Assembly (NCBI GenBank): GCA_023229575.1
Contig: JALNYZ010000003.1
Coordinates: 263,178 to 327,177, forward strand
Direction of reading: 5' to 3'
DNA: 64,000 nt
Source of the DNA: Prolixibacteraceae bacterium
GTDB taxonomy: Bacteria > Bacteroidota > Bacteroidia > Bacteroidales > Prolixibacteraceae
Both the position numbers and the translations under genes were made by a program. Under the pieces are notes generated by a model. It was given only the letters and a program-made list of their open reading frames with translations, made no database searches and was not told where the DNA came from. Shown piece by piece: positions 52,297-60,784 of the stretch (its first letter is position 1; every line of letters starts with the position of its first letter).

Positions 52297-53547
52297 CTAA
52301 CCTAATTTTTTGAAGATCACGGTACCGTTGTGACCGCCAAAACCAAAGGTATTGCTCAAAGCGTAGTTGATATTTCGTGGTTTTGCTTTATTAAAAGTAA
52401 AATCGACATTGTGATCAATTTCCGGATCAAGTTCAAATTGGTTAATTGTCGGTGGAACGAGACTGTATTTCATGGCAAGAATACATGCAATGGCTTCAAC
52501 TGCCCCTGCTGCACCCAGCAAGTGCCCGGTCATCGACTTGGTAGCACTGATACTGACTTTGTAGATGTGATCCCCAAACACTTTTTTGATAGCTTTGGGT
52601 TCGGCAATATCGCCTAATCCTGTAGAAGTACCATGAACATTTATGTAATCAATGTCTTCTGGCTTCAGTCCAGCATCCATCAATGCTCTTCTCATGACCA
52701 GTGAAGCGCCTCCACCTTCCGGATCAGGGGCTGTCATGTGGTATGCATCTGTGGACATTCCACCGCCGACAAGCTCGGCCCAAATGGTTGCACCTCGTGC
52801 AATGGCATGTTCATACTCCTCGAGGATCAGGGCTCCTGCTCCTTCACCCATGACAAATCCATCCCTGTCTTTGTCAAAAGGACGGGAGGCAGTTTTTGGA
52901 TCATTGTTTCGGGTAGAAAGGGCGCGCATGGCGTTGAATCCTCCTACACCTGCCTGGGTGATTGCAGCCTCCGAACCACCTGCGATGAAAATGTTCGCTT
53001 TCCCTAATCGAATGTAGGTGGCTGCATCAATCATGGCGTGCGTTGCAGAAGCACATGCAGTGACGGTAGTAATGGTCGGGCCCCTGAAACCGTATTGCAT
53101 GGCGATGTTTCCACTGGCCATGTTGGCAATCATTTTCGGGATAAAAAAAGGTGAGAACCTTGGATTGGCCGGATTGTTATTGAATTCGGTTACTGATTGG
53201 AAAAAGGTATCCAATCCGCCGATACCGGCTCCCCAGATAACACCAACTTCGTCCTTGTCGATTTTGGAGAGATCCAGTCCGGAATTTTCAATAGCCTGAG
53301 CTGCAGCAATATATGCATATTGTGCATACATATCATGCTTCTGCACCTCTTTCCGGTCCAGATAGACGTTTGGATCGAAATTTTTTATCTCGCAGGCAAA
53401 ATTTGTCCTAAACTTGGAGGCATCAAAATGAGTAATGGGGCCTGCACCGCTGACCCCATTTCTTAGGCCTTCCCAATACTCTTCAACATTCTTGCCAAGC
53501 GGGTTGATTGTGCCAAGTCCGGTAACAACAACTCGTTTTAATTCCAT
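52297..53547 (-). CDS. fabF: Beta-ketoacyl-ACP synthase II
   Basis: 416 residues. The thiolase-fold catalytic triad is Cys165 (VTACASATHA), a His in INVHGTSTGLGD and a His in SMTGHLLGAAGAVE. The Gly-rich SNTFGFGGHNGTVIF closes the fold. It elongates acyl-ACP by condensation with malonyl-ACP in type II fatty acid synthesis. It lies between acpP (27 bases upstream) and rnc. Confidence 0.98.
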   Translation of the reverse strand: MELKRVVVTGLGTINPLGKNVEEYWEGLRNGVSGAGPITHFDASKFRTNFACEIKNFDPNVYLDRKEVQKHDMYAQYAYIAAAQAIENSGLDLSKIDKDEVGVIWGAGIGGLDTFFQSVTEFNNNPANPRFSPFFIPKMIANMASGNIAMQYGFRGPTITTVTACASATHAMIDAATYIRLGKANIFIAGGSEAAITQAGVGGFNAMRALSTRNNDPKTASRPFDKDRDGFVMGEGAGALILEEYEHAIARGATIWAELVGGGMSTDAYHMTAPDPEGGGASLVMRRALMDAGLKPEDIDYINVHGTSTGLGDIAEPKAIKKVFGDHIYKVSISATKSMTGHLLGAAGAVEAIACILAMKYSLVPPTINQFELDPEIDHNVDFTFNKAKPRNINYALSNTFGFGGHNGTVIFKKLG

Positions 53548-53574
53548 ATTGATTTTTAAGACCTTACTAATTTG

Positions 53575-53811
53575 TTACTTTGCGTTTTCAGTGATGTAAG
53601 TGATAGCGTCACCAACGGTGCCGATTTTTTCTGCTTGATCATCAGGGATAGCAATACCAAACTCTTTTTCAAATTCCATGATTAACTCTACAGTGTCCAA
53701 AGAATCTGCGCCTAAATCGTTTGTGAAGGACGCTTCTGTAGTTACTTCGCTCTCGTCAACACCAAGTTTATCAACAATGATTGCTTTTACCTTAGCCGTA
53801 ATGTCAGACAT
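53575..53811 (-). CDS. acpP: Acyl carrier protein
   Basis: 78 residues, highly acidic. The 4'-phosphopantetheine attachment serine is Ser37 in DLGADSLDTVELIMEFE. It carries growing acyl chains between the fatty acid synthesis enzymes, including FabF encoded next. It is the first gene of acpP-fabF-rnc and divergent from purN. Confidence 0.98.
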   Translation of the reverse strand: MSDITAKVKAIIVDKLGVDESEVTTEASFTNDLGADSLDTVELIMEFEKEFGIAIPDDQAEKIGTVGDAITYITENAK

Positions 53812-54013
53812 AATTTTTTAATTTTACGTGGTTACTATTTTTAATTTTACACACTGAATTTTTCAGCGATTGCAAAGAAACGAAGAAACAAAATTATCTT
53901 CCAAATATTTGTTAAAGAATGTAGTGGTTTTGACCGCAAAATAACCTCATTCCAAACTGTGTGGAATAATAGAGTCGAAAATTCAAAAAAAGTAACATTA
54001 TAACTGTTTGAAT

Positions 54014-54580
54014 ATGAAAAAAATAGCCATACTTGCCTCGGGGTCGGGTTCAAATGCGGAGAATATTATCCGATTTTTTCAGCATCATCCAAACATCATG
54101 GTTGATTCTGTCTGGAGCAATAAGCCTGATGCATTTGTTTTGGAAAGAGCTGAGCAACTGAAGATAGAAGCCCACTGTTTTTCCAGGGAGGAGTACACAG
54201 CAACCGACAAATTGTATCTCGACCTTAAAAGAAGGAAAATTGATTTGATTGTTCTCGCCGGATTTTTACTCCTTTTGCCCCAAAAATTCGTCCGGGAATT
54301 TTTGGTTGTTAATATTCACCCCGCCCTACTTCCTGCGTATGGGGGAAAAGGAATGTATGGGGCACATGTACACAATGCCGTTATTTCGAACAAGGAGAGA
54401 GAGTCGGGTATTACGATTCATCTGGTGGATGAGGTCTATGATCATGGGAGAGTCCTTTTTCAGGCAAAATGTGCCATTGAACCAAATGATACACCGGAAA
54501 CCCTTGCCTTGAAAATCCATGAGCTTGAAATGGAGCATTTCCCACGAACCATTGAGGCGTTACTATCAGGAAGTGACTAG
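54014..54580 (+). CDS. purN: Phosphoribosylglycinamide formyltransferase
   Basis: 188 residues from the ATG at 54014 (a TTG at 54008 is two codons earlier). The GAR-binding loop is ASGSGSNAENI (residues 8-18). Catalytic residues are Asn100, His102 (VVNIHPALLPAY) and Asp144 (VYDHG). It transfers a formyl group from 10-formyl-THF to GAR, the third step of purine synthesis. The last three codons and the stop lie inside the ACTAAAGTG hairpin that follows. Confidence 0.96.
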   Translation: MKKIAILASGSGSNAENIIRFFQHHPNIMVDSVWSNKPDAFVLERAEQLKIEAHCFSREEYTATDKLYLDLKRRKIDLIVLAGFLLLLPQKFVREFLVVNIHPALLPAYGGKGMYGAHVHNAVISNKERESGITIHLVDEVYDHGRVLFQAKCAIEPNDTPETLALKIHELEMEHFPRTIEALLSGSD

Positions 54581-54694
54581 CGTGACTAAAGTGAACTAAA
54601 GTGACTAAAGTACTTCGCCACGTTCAACAATTTTTTCAAGCCCATAACTTTATTAACTTTAGTTCACTTTAGTCACTCCAGTCACTTTTTTTTA
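54571..54694. terminator. Long ACTAAAGTG-word hairpin with T-run after purN
   Basis: The left arm (54571 to about 54612) and right arm (about 54646-54687) are complementary over roughly 40 bases with few mismatches. Key units are GTGACTAAAGTGAACTAAAG and its complement. The left arm includes the purN stop codon, and the right arm ends in a run of eight T, so it should terminate purN. It is the same family as the palindrome at 10884-11000. Confidence 0.82.
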
Positions 54695-54721
54695 AAGTAT
54701 AATTGTATAATAACAGCAGCC

Positions 54722-55627
54722 ATGATGCATCCTCCATTTCTAAAACACGGCGACAAAATAGCAGTAGTTTCTGTTGCTGGGAAGGTTCGCAGGGAGCCTA
54801 TCGAGAGGGCTGTGCATTTATTGGAGGAGGAAGATTATCAGGTGCAACTCACACCAAATATTTATGGCAGGTTTCACATGTTTTCCGGGACAGATGAAGA
54901 AAGGGCCGCAGATATGCAGTTGGCGCTTGACGACCCGGATGCAAAAGCCATCCTCTTTGCCAGAGGTGGTTATGGATCTCTCAGAACCCTGATGTTGCTT
55001 GACTGGTCCGGATTTTTTAAAAGCCCCAAATGGCTGATCGGATTTAGTGATATTACAGTTTTTCATTCCTTCCTTGCCAGGCATGAGGTCTGCTCCATCC
55101 ATGGAGTGATGCCGGCTTTCTTTTTTGAGAGAGGAGTACGAACGAAAAGTTTGGAAATGATGCTAAAACTGCTTGTGGGTGAGCCACTTGGTTACCAGAT
55201 TCCGGGCAATGGGCTTAACCGAACAGGTCTGGCCAAAGGATCACTTATCGGTGGAAATTTATCGCTGCTTATCAGTTTGAGAGGAACGGAACTGGATCTC
55301 TTTTATGATGGGAAGATTCTATTTATCGAGGATATTGGAGAATTTGATTACCACATTGATCGAATGATGATGAACCTGAAATTTGGTGGTTGCTTGTCTC
55401 GGCTTGCGGGCTTAATGGTAGGCTATTTCACGGATACAAAAACAAGTAGAACTCCTTTTGGCAAGTCGGTTAATGAGATTATTTACGATGCGGTTGCGGA
55501 TTTTGATTTTCCGGTCGTATTTGGTTTTCCGGCCGGACATGAGTTGCCCAATTATCCACTCGTCATGGGTGGTGATATTGCGCTGGAAGTGACTGAAGAA
55601 GTAGTCCTGATCAATCAATTATTCTAA
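54722..55627 (+). CDS. LD-carboxypeptidase (muramoyltetrapeptide carboxypeptidase, S66 family)
   Basis: 301 residues, with no signal peptide, so cytoplasmic. The nucleophile serine lies in KWLIGFSDITVFHSFL, preceded by AILFARGGYGSLRTL. The Glu and His of the triad are expected in LFIEDIGEFDYHIDRM and PAGHELPNYPLVMG. It removes the terminal D-Ala from recycled muropeptide tetrapeptides. The YraN gene follows 11 bases downstream, probably in the same transcript. Confidence 0.94.
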   Translation: MMHPPFLKHGDKIAVVSVAGKVRREPIERAVHLLEEEDYQVQLTPNIYGRFHMFSGTDEERAADMQLALDDPDAKAILFARGGYGSLRTLMLLDWSGFFKSPKWLIGFSDITVFHSFLARHEVCSIHGVMPAFFFERGVRTKSLEMMLKLLVGEPLGYQIPGNGLNRTGLAKGSLIGGNLSLLISLRGTELDLFYDGKILFIEDIGEFDYHIDRMMMNLKFGGCLSRLAGLMVGYFTDTKTSRTPFGKSVNEIIYDAVADFDFPVVFGFPAGHELPNYPLVMGGDIALEVTEEVVLINQLF

Positions 55628-55638
55628 CGAAAAGGAAG

Positions 55639-56028
55639 ATGAAGCAAACATCAGATGAGTATCCTGTAAAGGATGATATGGGCAGGAGGGGGGAGGAGAT
55701 TGCCAAATATTATCTGATCGGAAAAGGGTTCTCAATCCTTGACATCAATTGGCGCCATGGGCACAAGGAGATAGACATTGTGGCGAAACAAGGAAATGAA
55801 ATAGTGGTGGTTGAGGTAAAAACCAGGGCCGAAAATTATGCAGAAGAGCCATGGGAAGCTGTAACATCTTCAAAGATCAGAAATGTCGTTGAGGTTACTG
55901 AGGCCTGGTTGCGGGTAAACAAGGTAGATCTTGAAACCCGGTTCGATGTCATCTCTATTTTGCTAAAAAAGGATGGGACCCATACGGTAGAACATTTTGA
56001 AGGAGCATTCATCCCTCCTGTCAATTAA
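55639..56028 (+). CDS. YraN family protein (UPF0102), putative endonuclease fold
   Basis: 129 residues. The family pattern is clear: GRRGEEIAKYYLIGKGFSIL, NWRHGHKEIDIVAK with the Asp, and EIVVVEVKTRAENYAEEP with the ExK of PD-(D/E)XK nucleases. It is usually considered a predicted Holliday-junction-resolvase-like protein, but activity has not been shown for most members. It is cotranscribed with the LD-carboxypeptidase. Its stop codon is joined directly to a solo arm of the CACTTTAGT word repeat. Confidence 0.93.
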   Translation: MKQTSDEYPVKDDMGRRGEEIAKYYLIGKGFSILDINWRHGHKEIDIVAKQGNEIVVVEVKTRAENYAEEPWEAVTSSKIRNVVEVTEAWLRVNKVDLETRFDVISILLKKDGTHTVEHFEGAFIPPVN

Positions 56029-56048
56029 GTCACTTTAGTTCACTTTTT
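56028..56048. repeat. Solo arm of the CACTTTAGT word repeat
   Basis: AGTCACTTTAGTTCACTTTT, the same as the right arm at 54657-54680, begins at the last base of the YraN stop codon. No opposing arm is present. Confidence 0.7.
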
Positions 56049-56079
56049 CATTAATTTCACAGAAGAAAATAAGTGGCAC

Positions 56080-56445
56080 ATGAACGTCGAAAAAGTCAGA
56101 CAAATTTGCATTGCGAAAAAGGGGGCGACCGAAGGATTTCCATTTGATGAGACTACCCTCGTTATCAAGGTGGGCGGTAAGATCTTCGCTTTGGTCAGCC
56201 TCGACCGGGTTCCTTCCATCAACCTGAAGTGTGATCCAGAAAGGGCCATCGACTTACGGGAAAGATATCCCGAAATCACACCCGGCTACCACATGAATAA
56301 AAAACACTGGAATACAGTGACTCTCGAAGGAGACCTGCATGACAGTCTGATCATTGAGATGATTGGTCACTCCTATGATCTTGTGTTGGCCTCGCTACCG
56401 GGGCGGGTGCGGGAGGAGGTATTCAAGTTGAAAACTGAAAGTTGA
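56080..56445 (+). CDS. MmcQ/YjbR family DNA-binding protein
   Basis: 121 residues. MmcQ/YjbR pattern: VRQICIAKKGATEGFPFDET, then KVGGKIFALVSLDRVPSINL, and the late GYHMNKKHWNTVTLEGDLHD. The fold resembles double-winged DNA-binding proteins (YjbR family), though the cellular role is unknown. The 3' end is made of the word GTTGAAAACTGAAAGTTGAG, which contains the stop codon and continues downstream. Confidence 0.92.
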   Translation: MNVEKVRQICIAKKGATEGFPFDETTLVIKVGGKIFALVSLDRVPSINLKCDPERAIDLRERYPEITPGYHMNKKHWNTVTLEGDLHDSLIIEMIGHSYDLVLASLPGRVREEVFKLKTES

Positions 56446-56455
56446 GAGTTGAAAG
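56426..56455. repeat. GTTGAAAac/GTTGAGA word repeat across a stop codon
   Basis: Four near-copies of AGTTGA(A/G)A run from inside the MmcQ-like gene (codons for KLKTES) over its TGA stop into the intergenic region. Confidence 0.6.
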
Positions 56456-56564
56456 TATCCTTGAGTGATAAGCATTTGCTTGTCCTAAGCGTCCTAAATG
56501 TCCTGCGATTCAATAGAATAGAAAGCGCTATTATATAATAAACTAACAATTCAAATTTATTGAT

Positions 56565-56774
56565 ATGGTATACAATTTGCGGGGGGCCGAATACATTGAG
56601 TTGATCAAGCTTCTCAAACTCCTGCGCATCGCTGAATCGGGCGGACAGGCAAAATTGATGGTAGAGGACGGGGAGGCGACGCTTAACGGGAATCCCGAAT
56701 CCAGAAAACGTGCCAAGCTTCGACCTGGGGATGTGGTTGAGATCTTTGGGAAGAGGATAACCGTCCAAGCCTAA
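56565..56774 (+). CDS. RNA-binding S4 domain protein (YaaA/RlbA-like)
   Basis: 69 residues. An S4 domain fills the protein: EYIELIKLLKLLRIAESGGQ, AKLMVEDGEATLNGNPESRK and the closing LRPGDVVEIFGKRI. Such proteins bind structured RNA and are often encoded near ribosome-associated genes; the target is unknown. A strong hairpin terminator follows, shared with the convergent alkaline phosphatase gene. Confidence 0.93.
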   Translation: MVYNLRGAEYIELIKLLKLLRIAESGGQAKLMVEDGEATLNGNPESRKRAKLRPGDVVEIFGKRITVQA

Positions 56775-56788
56775 CCCAAACAGAATGG

Positions 56789-56817
56789 AAGAGCCGGCTT
56801 TTTTGAAACCGGCTCTT
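56789..56817. terminator. Bidirectional terminator between the S4 gene and alkaline phosphatase
   Basis: AAGAGCCGG (56789-56797) pairs with CCGGCTCTT (56809-56817); the loop is CTTTTTTGAAA. Confidence 0.88.
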
Positions 56818-56837
56818 CTTTCACCAACACTATGAGG

Positions 56838-58013
56838 TTATTGCACCTTTAGCAATTTCATCAGCTTTTTTGCTATTTCAGTGTTTTCCATGAATCCACC
56901 AAACTGATTAGCGCCCGGGCCAAAGGCAAACACCGGAACGCAAACACCTGTATGTTCCGGACTGGTGAATTTGGCGGTGATATCCCCGGTTTTGTTGTTC
57001 CCTTCATTGATGGTCATCCCGCCGGTTTCGTGGTCGGCAGTCACGATGATCAATGTCTCTTTGTTTTTGGCGGCAAATGCAAGAGCAGCACCAATGGCCC
57101 GGTCCATGTCGAGGGTCTCCCGGATTACCCCAGGTGCCTGGTTGTTGTGGGCCAGAAAGTCTATTTCAGATCCTTCTACCATCAGGAAAAAGCCTTTTTT
57201 CCCCTGGGAAAGGAGATTGATCGCCGTTTCAGTAGCAGGGACCAGCATCTCGCCACGTTCGGGCATCGGTGCGTTATGCTCTTCTGCAGTCAACCCGGCT
57301 AGTTTTCCCGATTTCACTTTCTGTATATCCTCTATTTTGTAGAGAACCTGATAACCTTTGTCTTTCAATTCTTTCGAGAGATTCCGGCCATCCTTGCGGT
57401 TCTCAAAAAATTTAACTCCTCCTCCAATAAAAACATCAATGTTGGATTTTAAAAAGTCGGCCGCAATATCGTCATAGCTGCTTCTCGATGCCTGGTGAGC
57501 CATGAAGGATGCAGGTGTTGCATGGTTAATTGCGGAGGTGCTTACAAGTCCGGTCTTCAAACCTTTTTTTTCTGCCATCTCCCGGATGTTTTGGACGGGT
57601 TGCTTATCCGGTCCGACACCAATGGCACCATTGTATGTTTTAACACCACAGGCAATGGCCGTTCCTCCCGCACCAGAATCGGTAATGTAAGCGGATGAGG
57701 AGTAGGTTTTGGAAAATCCGCAGTGAATGAAATTTTGAAGGAAAAGAGATCCTCCATTGGCGGTCATGGAGGCATAAATATGGGCCAATCCCATTCCGTC
57801 CCCAATGAAAAGGATGATGTTTTTTGGATTCTTTTTGGAGTCAACCTGCTCATACTTGTGAACAGGATAAAATGTACCGCCTTTGTATTCTTCGATTGCG
57901 ATAATCTTCTTATTTTCCTTGTACTGCTCTTGGGCAAAACTATTTGGATTGATAGCAGCAAGGAGAAGAATGACTACCAGTAATCTGAAAGCAGATGATT
58001 TTAATAGTTTCAT
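56838..58013 (-). CDS. Alkaline phosphatase (PhoA-type superfamily), secreted
   Basis: 391 residues from the ATG at 58013 (MKLLKSSAFRLLVVILLLAA), which begins a good signal peptide ending near SFAQ; the upstream frame to 58151 is leader. Metal-binding FIGDGMGLAH, nucleophile Ser113 in TDSGAGGTAIACG, KGFFLMVEGSEIDFLAHNN, the TADHETGG motif and the late EHTGVCVPVFAFGPGA with a ligand His match the family. It releases phosphate from monoesters in the periplasm. No Pho-box-like site was identified upstream. Confidence 0.95.
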   Translation of the reverse strand: MKLLKSSAFRLLVVILLLAAINPNSFAQEQYKENKKIIAIEEYKGGTFYPVHKYEQVDSKKNPKNIILFIGDGMGLAHIYASMTANGGSLFLQNFIHCGFSKTYSSSAYITDSGAGGTAIACGVKTYNGAIGVGPDKQPVQNIREMAEKKGLKTGLVSTSAINHATPASFMAHQASRSSYDDIAADFLKSNIDVFIGGGVKFFENRKDGRNLSKELKDKGYQVLYKIEDIQKVKSGKLAGLTAEEHNAPMPERGEMLVPATETAINLLSQGKKGFFLMVEGSEIDFLAHNNQAPGVIRETLDMDRAIGAALAFAAKNKETLIIVTADHETGGMTINEGNNKTGDITAKFTSPEHTGVCVPVFAFGPGANQFGGFMENTEIAKKLMKLLKVQ

Positions 58014-58145
58014 AATCAGAATGATAAATAAAATAGTGGTAGTGTAATTTTTGTGTTGATTCTTGGAATTGGGCACAAATTTAAGAAAATTTACAGATTT
58101 TAGAATCCCAATTTGGCTATAGCCGAATTTATCTTTCATCCTGAA

Positions 58146-58289
58146 GGCCACTAGCTGAAGCTAGTGGCAATTGATGCACATTAATTCAAATTTCAGACAA
58201 TATAACCCACTGATATTTAATTTAATGCGATTAGAGATGACAGATTTGCCAATTGAGCTATGAATTGCCACTAGCTTCAGCTAGTGGCC
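58146..58289. repeat. REPIN: two inverted REP hairpins downstream of a RAYT gene
   Basis: A 27-base element at 58146-58172 (palindromic core GCCACTAGC-TGAA-GCTAGTGGC, flanks GG and AATT) recurs exactly inverted at 58263-58289 with loop TTCA. About 90 bases separate them. The copies face each other, the defining REPIN arrangement. The element ends 33 bases from the stop of a RAYT-type transposase. No other copy of this palindrome was found in the window. Confidence 0.85.
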
Positions 58290-58322
58290 AAAAAATGTTG
58301 ATTAACAATGGCTTTAGCCAAA

Positions 58323-58763
58323 TTATTTATCCTCAAATCTTTGAAATCCATATCTCTCAATAAATTCTTCATATTCATCCTGAAATGTCTTCTTTTGATG
58401 ATGCATCTCCTGTTTGAGAATATAATTTCTGACTTTGTTCAATTGAGACTCAGACACTGAAACCGCAAAATACTCTTCCTGCCATTCAAATTTATCCTGC
58501 AAAACTTGATGATGGTTTATCCAGAAGGATGATTCTCCTTTAATTAATTGCATGGTCTTTTGGATGGTCTGGTCAGCGCCCAGGGATATTAAACAATGAA
58601 CATGATCTACAAAACCATTGATATGATCGATATGAATGTCTTTCCCTTTTGCATTTTCACGGATATGTACAAAGAATTTATGTCTTAATTCATTTGAGCT
58701 CAGAAATGGTTCCCAATTCTTGGTACTCCAGACAAAGTGAATATATACTTTAATGAATGGCAT
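58323..58763 (-). CDS. REP-associated tyrosine transposase (RAYT), IS200/Y1 family
   Basis: 146 residues from the ATG at 58763 (MPFIKVYIHFVWSTKNWEPF). The Y1 HUH motif is His54-x-His56 in DHVHCLIS, and the catalytic tyrosine is Tyr114 in VRNYILKQEMHH. The upstream codons to 58814 overlap the patatin gene and look like leader. RAYT proteins are single-copy domesticated transposases that mobilise REP/REPIN elements. The REPIN downstream is probably its substrate. Confidence 0.92.
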   Translation of the reverse strand: MPFIKVYIHFVWSTKNWEPFLSSNELRHKFFVHIRENAKGKDIHIDHINGFVDHVHCLISLGADQTIQKTMQLIKGESSFWINHHQVLQDKFEWQEEYFAVSVSESQLNKVRNYILKQEMHHQKKTFQDEYEEFIERYGFQRFEDK

Positions 58764-58773
58764 CGGTTTTTCT

Positions 58774-60606
58774 TTAATCCTTTTTAAGCAATCCTCTTTC
58801 ATCCATATCGGCAATCACCGCATCGATAAATTTCTCGGCAGCGATTTTTTTCCCGGCGTATTTCGCAATTCCAAGAAATCCATCTGTGGCAAGGTCGGCT
58901 ATCGGGGATGTGATTACACGCGACAACCACGATTTTTTTCTGATCTTTTGCACAACCTGATTTACTTCAGGGACAACATCTTCCGGATTATTACCTTTTT
59001 TTATTGAGTCAAGAACTACCCCAAATCTTGTCTGGATTTTCTTTTGAAGATTTAGGAGATACTTGAGACTGATAGTAGGATAAGGAAATTCCTCCTCCTC
59101 GGGGGGGGGTATGAGCGATTTTTGATCTTTTGCAATTCGAATGTCCGGGATGATCGGAAGTGAGATCCCGTTGTTTACCTGCATCATGGTAATTGCTTCG
59201 GAAGAAAGATCCTCAAAACCAAATTTGATAATTGGATGATTTGCAGAAACAGGCACACAAAAATATTGCTGTATGAAGCGCTGACAGTTCCGACGGCCAA
59301 GAAGGAAGTCATGAATTCTAAACTGTTTGCTGAAAAATCCGCCAAACCCACCCAAGGAGCCGCAGGCGACGCTCTGTTTTTGAACCTTTCCCTTTTTCGT
59401 CCGAATCGGAGCCACCATGAACCTGGTGTAATCGGTGTCGGAGTAGGCTTTTTCCAATAGGTCCGTTTTAACCATCAGCTGTTGTCGCATGGCTCCAAAC
59501 AGTTGAGGTACGGTAAATTTGAGTGCCTGCAAATCATAATAGTTGGCATCAGGTTTGTCATCTTCGCTCGGGAAAGGGTCAATCATCAGGATAGTAGAAT
59601 CAAAATCGGCAGCACTTCTGGGCAGCTGAAAATGTTGCACCTTTTCACTATTGGAAGATCGCCTGAGCTCATCCTTTCTTCTGTCGGTCATGATAGTCTC
59701 TGTCAGATCGTAGGGTTCGTTGTTGATCACTCCTCCGTCCACACACACAGCATTGTATTCGGCCAAAGGGTCAACAAGGAACTCTTTGCCATGCGTAATC
59801 TTCAGCAAATGGTTGTCGTTGATAAATTTTGGGTCCCTGGTGACTACGCGTGGAGCCAGGCCTCCGGGGAAAGCGCCGGTGGCAATAGCCGCATCGACCA
59901 GAAGGTCTTTGTTAAGTCCATCTGGTGTATTGAAATGGAAGGGAATTTTTCCGTCTTCCTGATACTCCCCGGAAGGGTTGAGCTGAAAGTGAACCAGATC
60001 TTTGTGCATGGTCATCCGGTCTTCCCTCTTCCCTGTAGCTGTTATAAATTCCAGTTCGTAATTGTATCCCCGGAGGTTGGTAAGCGTTGTTAATAGCTCA
60101 AGGTCATCAGCAAAATAGGGCCTGCTGGCAGCAGGAGTTTTTGTCGTGTTGTCGAGGGTCCGACGGGCAATTTTTTCGATGAAAAGCGAATTGAAAAGGG
60201 ATCGGACCTCCTGTTTTGGATTGAGCTCCGGAGAGGAGGTGATGTCGCTGGAATCCAGCATCTGACTCATCATGTCGCTTTTGGCCTCCTCTGTCAGATT
60301 GACCCATGAATCGTACAGCGGATTCTCAGTGGCAACTGTGTTAAAATAATTGCCGGCGTTAATATGCGGGAATTCCTTTTGAATGGCTGCGGCAGTAATG
60401 ACCGCCGTCATACCGCCTGCCGATGCTCCGGTCAGAACTTCGATGACAACATTATGTTTTGGCGTACCGGGTAAACCCAGATCTTTTGCTTTTTGCCAGC
60501 TTTCGAGCGCTTCCAGCAGGTAATCCATTACCCCCGCAGTATAGGCCCCTGCAGAGACGGCGCCTGCCATAGATATTCCAATTCTGAATGTGGGTTGATT
60601 TTCCAT
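58774..60606 (-). CDS. Patatin-like phospholipase family protein
   Basis: 610 residues. Nucleophile elbow Gly60-Ala-Ser62-Ala-Gly64 (EVLTGASAGGMTAV) and the Asp of the catalytic dyad in CVDGGVINNEP. An oxyanion Gly-rich loop lies at the start (GISMAGAVSAGAYTAGVMDY). The long C-terminal part (~370-610) is not a known domain to me. The protein lacks a signal peptide, so it should act on cytoplasmic or inner-leaflet lipids. It lies 10 bases before the RAYT gene. Confidence 0.9.
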   Translation of the reverse strand: MENQPTFRIGISMAGAVSAGAYTAGVMDYLLEALESWQKAKDLGLPGTPKHNVVIEVLTGASAGGMTAVITAAAIQKEFPHINAGNYFNTVATENPLYDSWVNLTEEAKSDMMSQMLDSSDITSSPELNPKQEVRSLFNSLFIEKIARRTLDNTTKTPAASRPYFADDLELLTTLTNLRGYNYELEFITATGKREDRMTMHKDLVHFQLNPSGEYQEDGKIPFHFNTPDGLNKDLLVDAAIATGAFPGGLAPRVVTRDPKFINDNHLLKITHGKEFLVDPLAEYNAVCVDGGVINNEPYDLTETIMTDRRKDELRRSSNSEKVQHFQLPRSAADFDSTILMIDPFPSEDDKPDANYYDLQALKFTVPQLFGAMRQQLMVKTDLLEKAYSDTDYTRFMVAPIRTKKGKVQKQSVACGSLGGFGGFFSKQFRIHDFLLGRRNCQRFIQQYFCVPVSANHPIIKFGFEDLSSEAITMMQVNNGISLPIIPDIRIAKDQKSLIPPPEEEEFPYPTISLKYLLNLQKKIQTRFGVVLDSIKKGNNPEDVVPEVNQVVQKIRKKSWLSRVITSPIADLATDGFLGIAKYAGKKIAAEKFIDAVIADMDERGLLKKD

Positions 60607-60784
60607 AGCTTACTCATTTTCATGTTAATACAGGAAAATGACCAAAGGATACCCCGTCCTATGAAAATAATAGGGGTTTTGTTGTTTTTTTCATAATTCA
60701 ACCTGATATTCAGTACTCCTTGTGATAAATGCAAGCCGCTTCCCTGATCAAAACAATTCGATTCCTTTCGACAGGTATTACCAG

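Noticed and set aside
58014..58151. N-terminal extension of alkaline phosphatase to 58151
   Set aside because: The extension precedes a perfect signal peptide starting at 58013 and overlaps the edge of the REPIN; it would prevent normal export.
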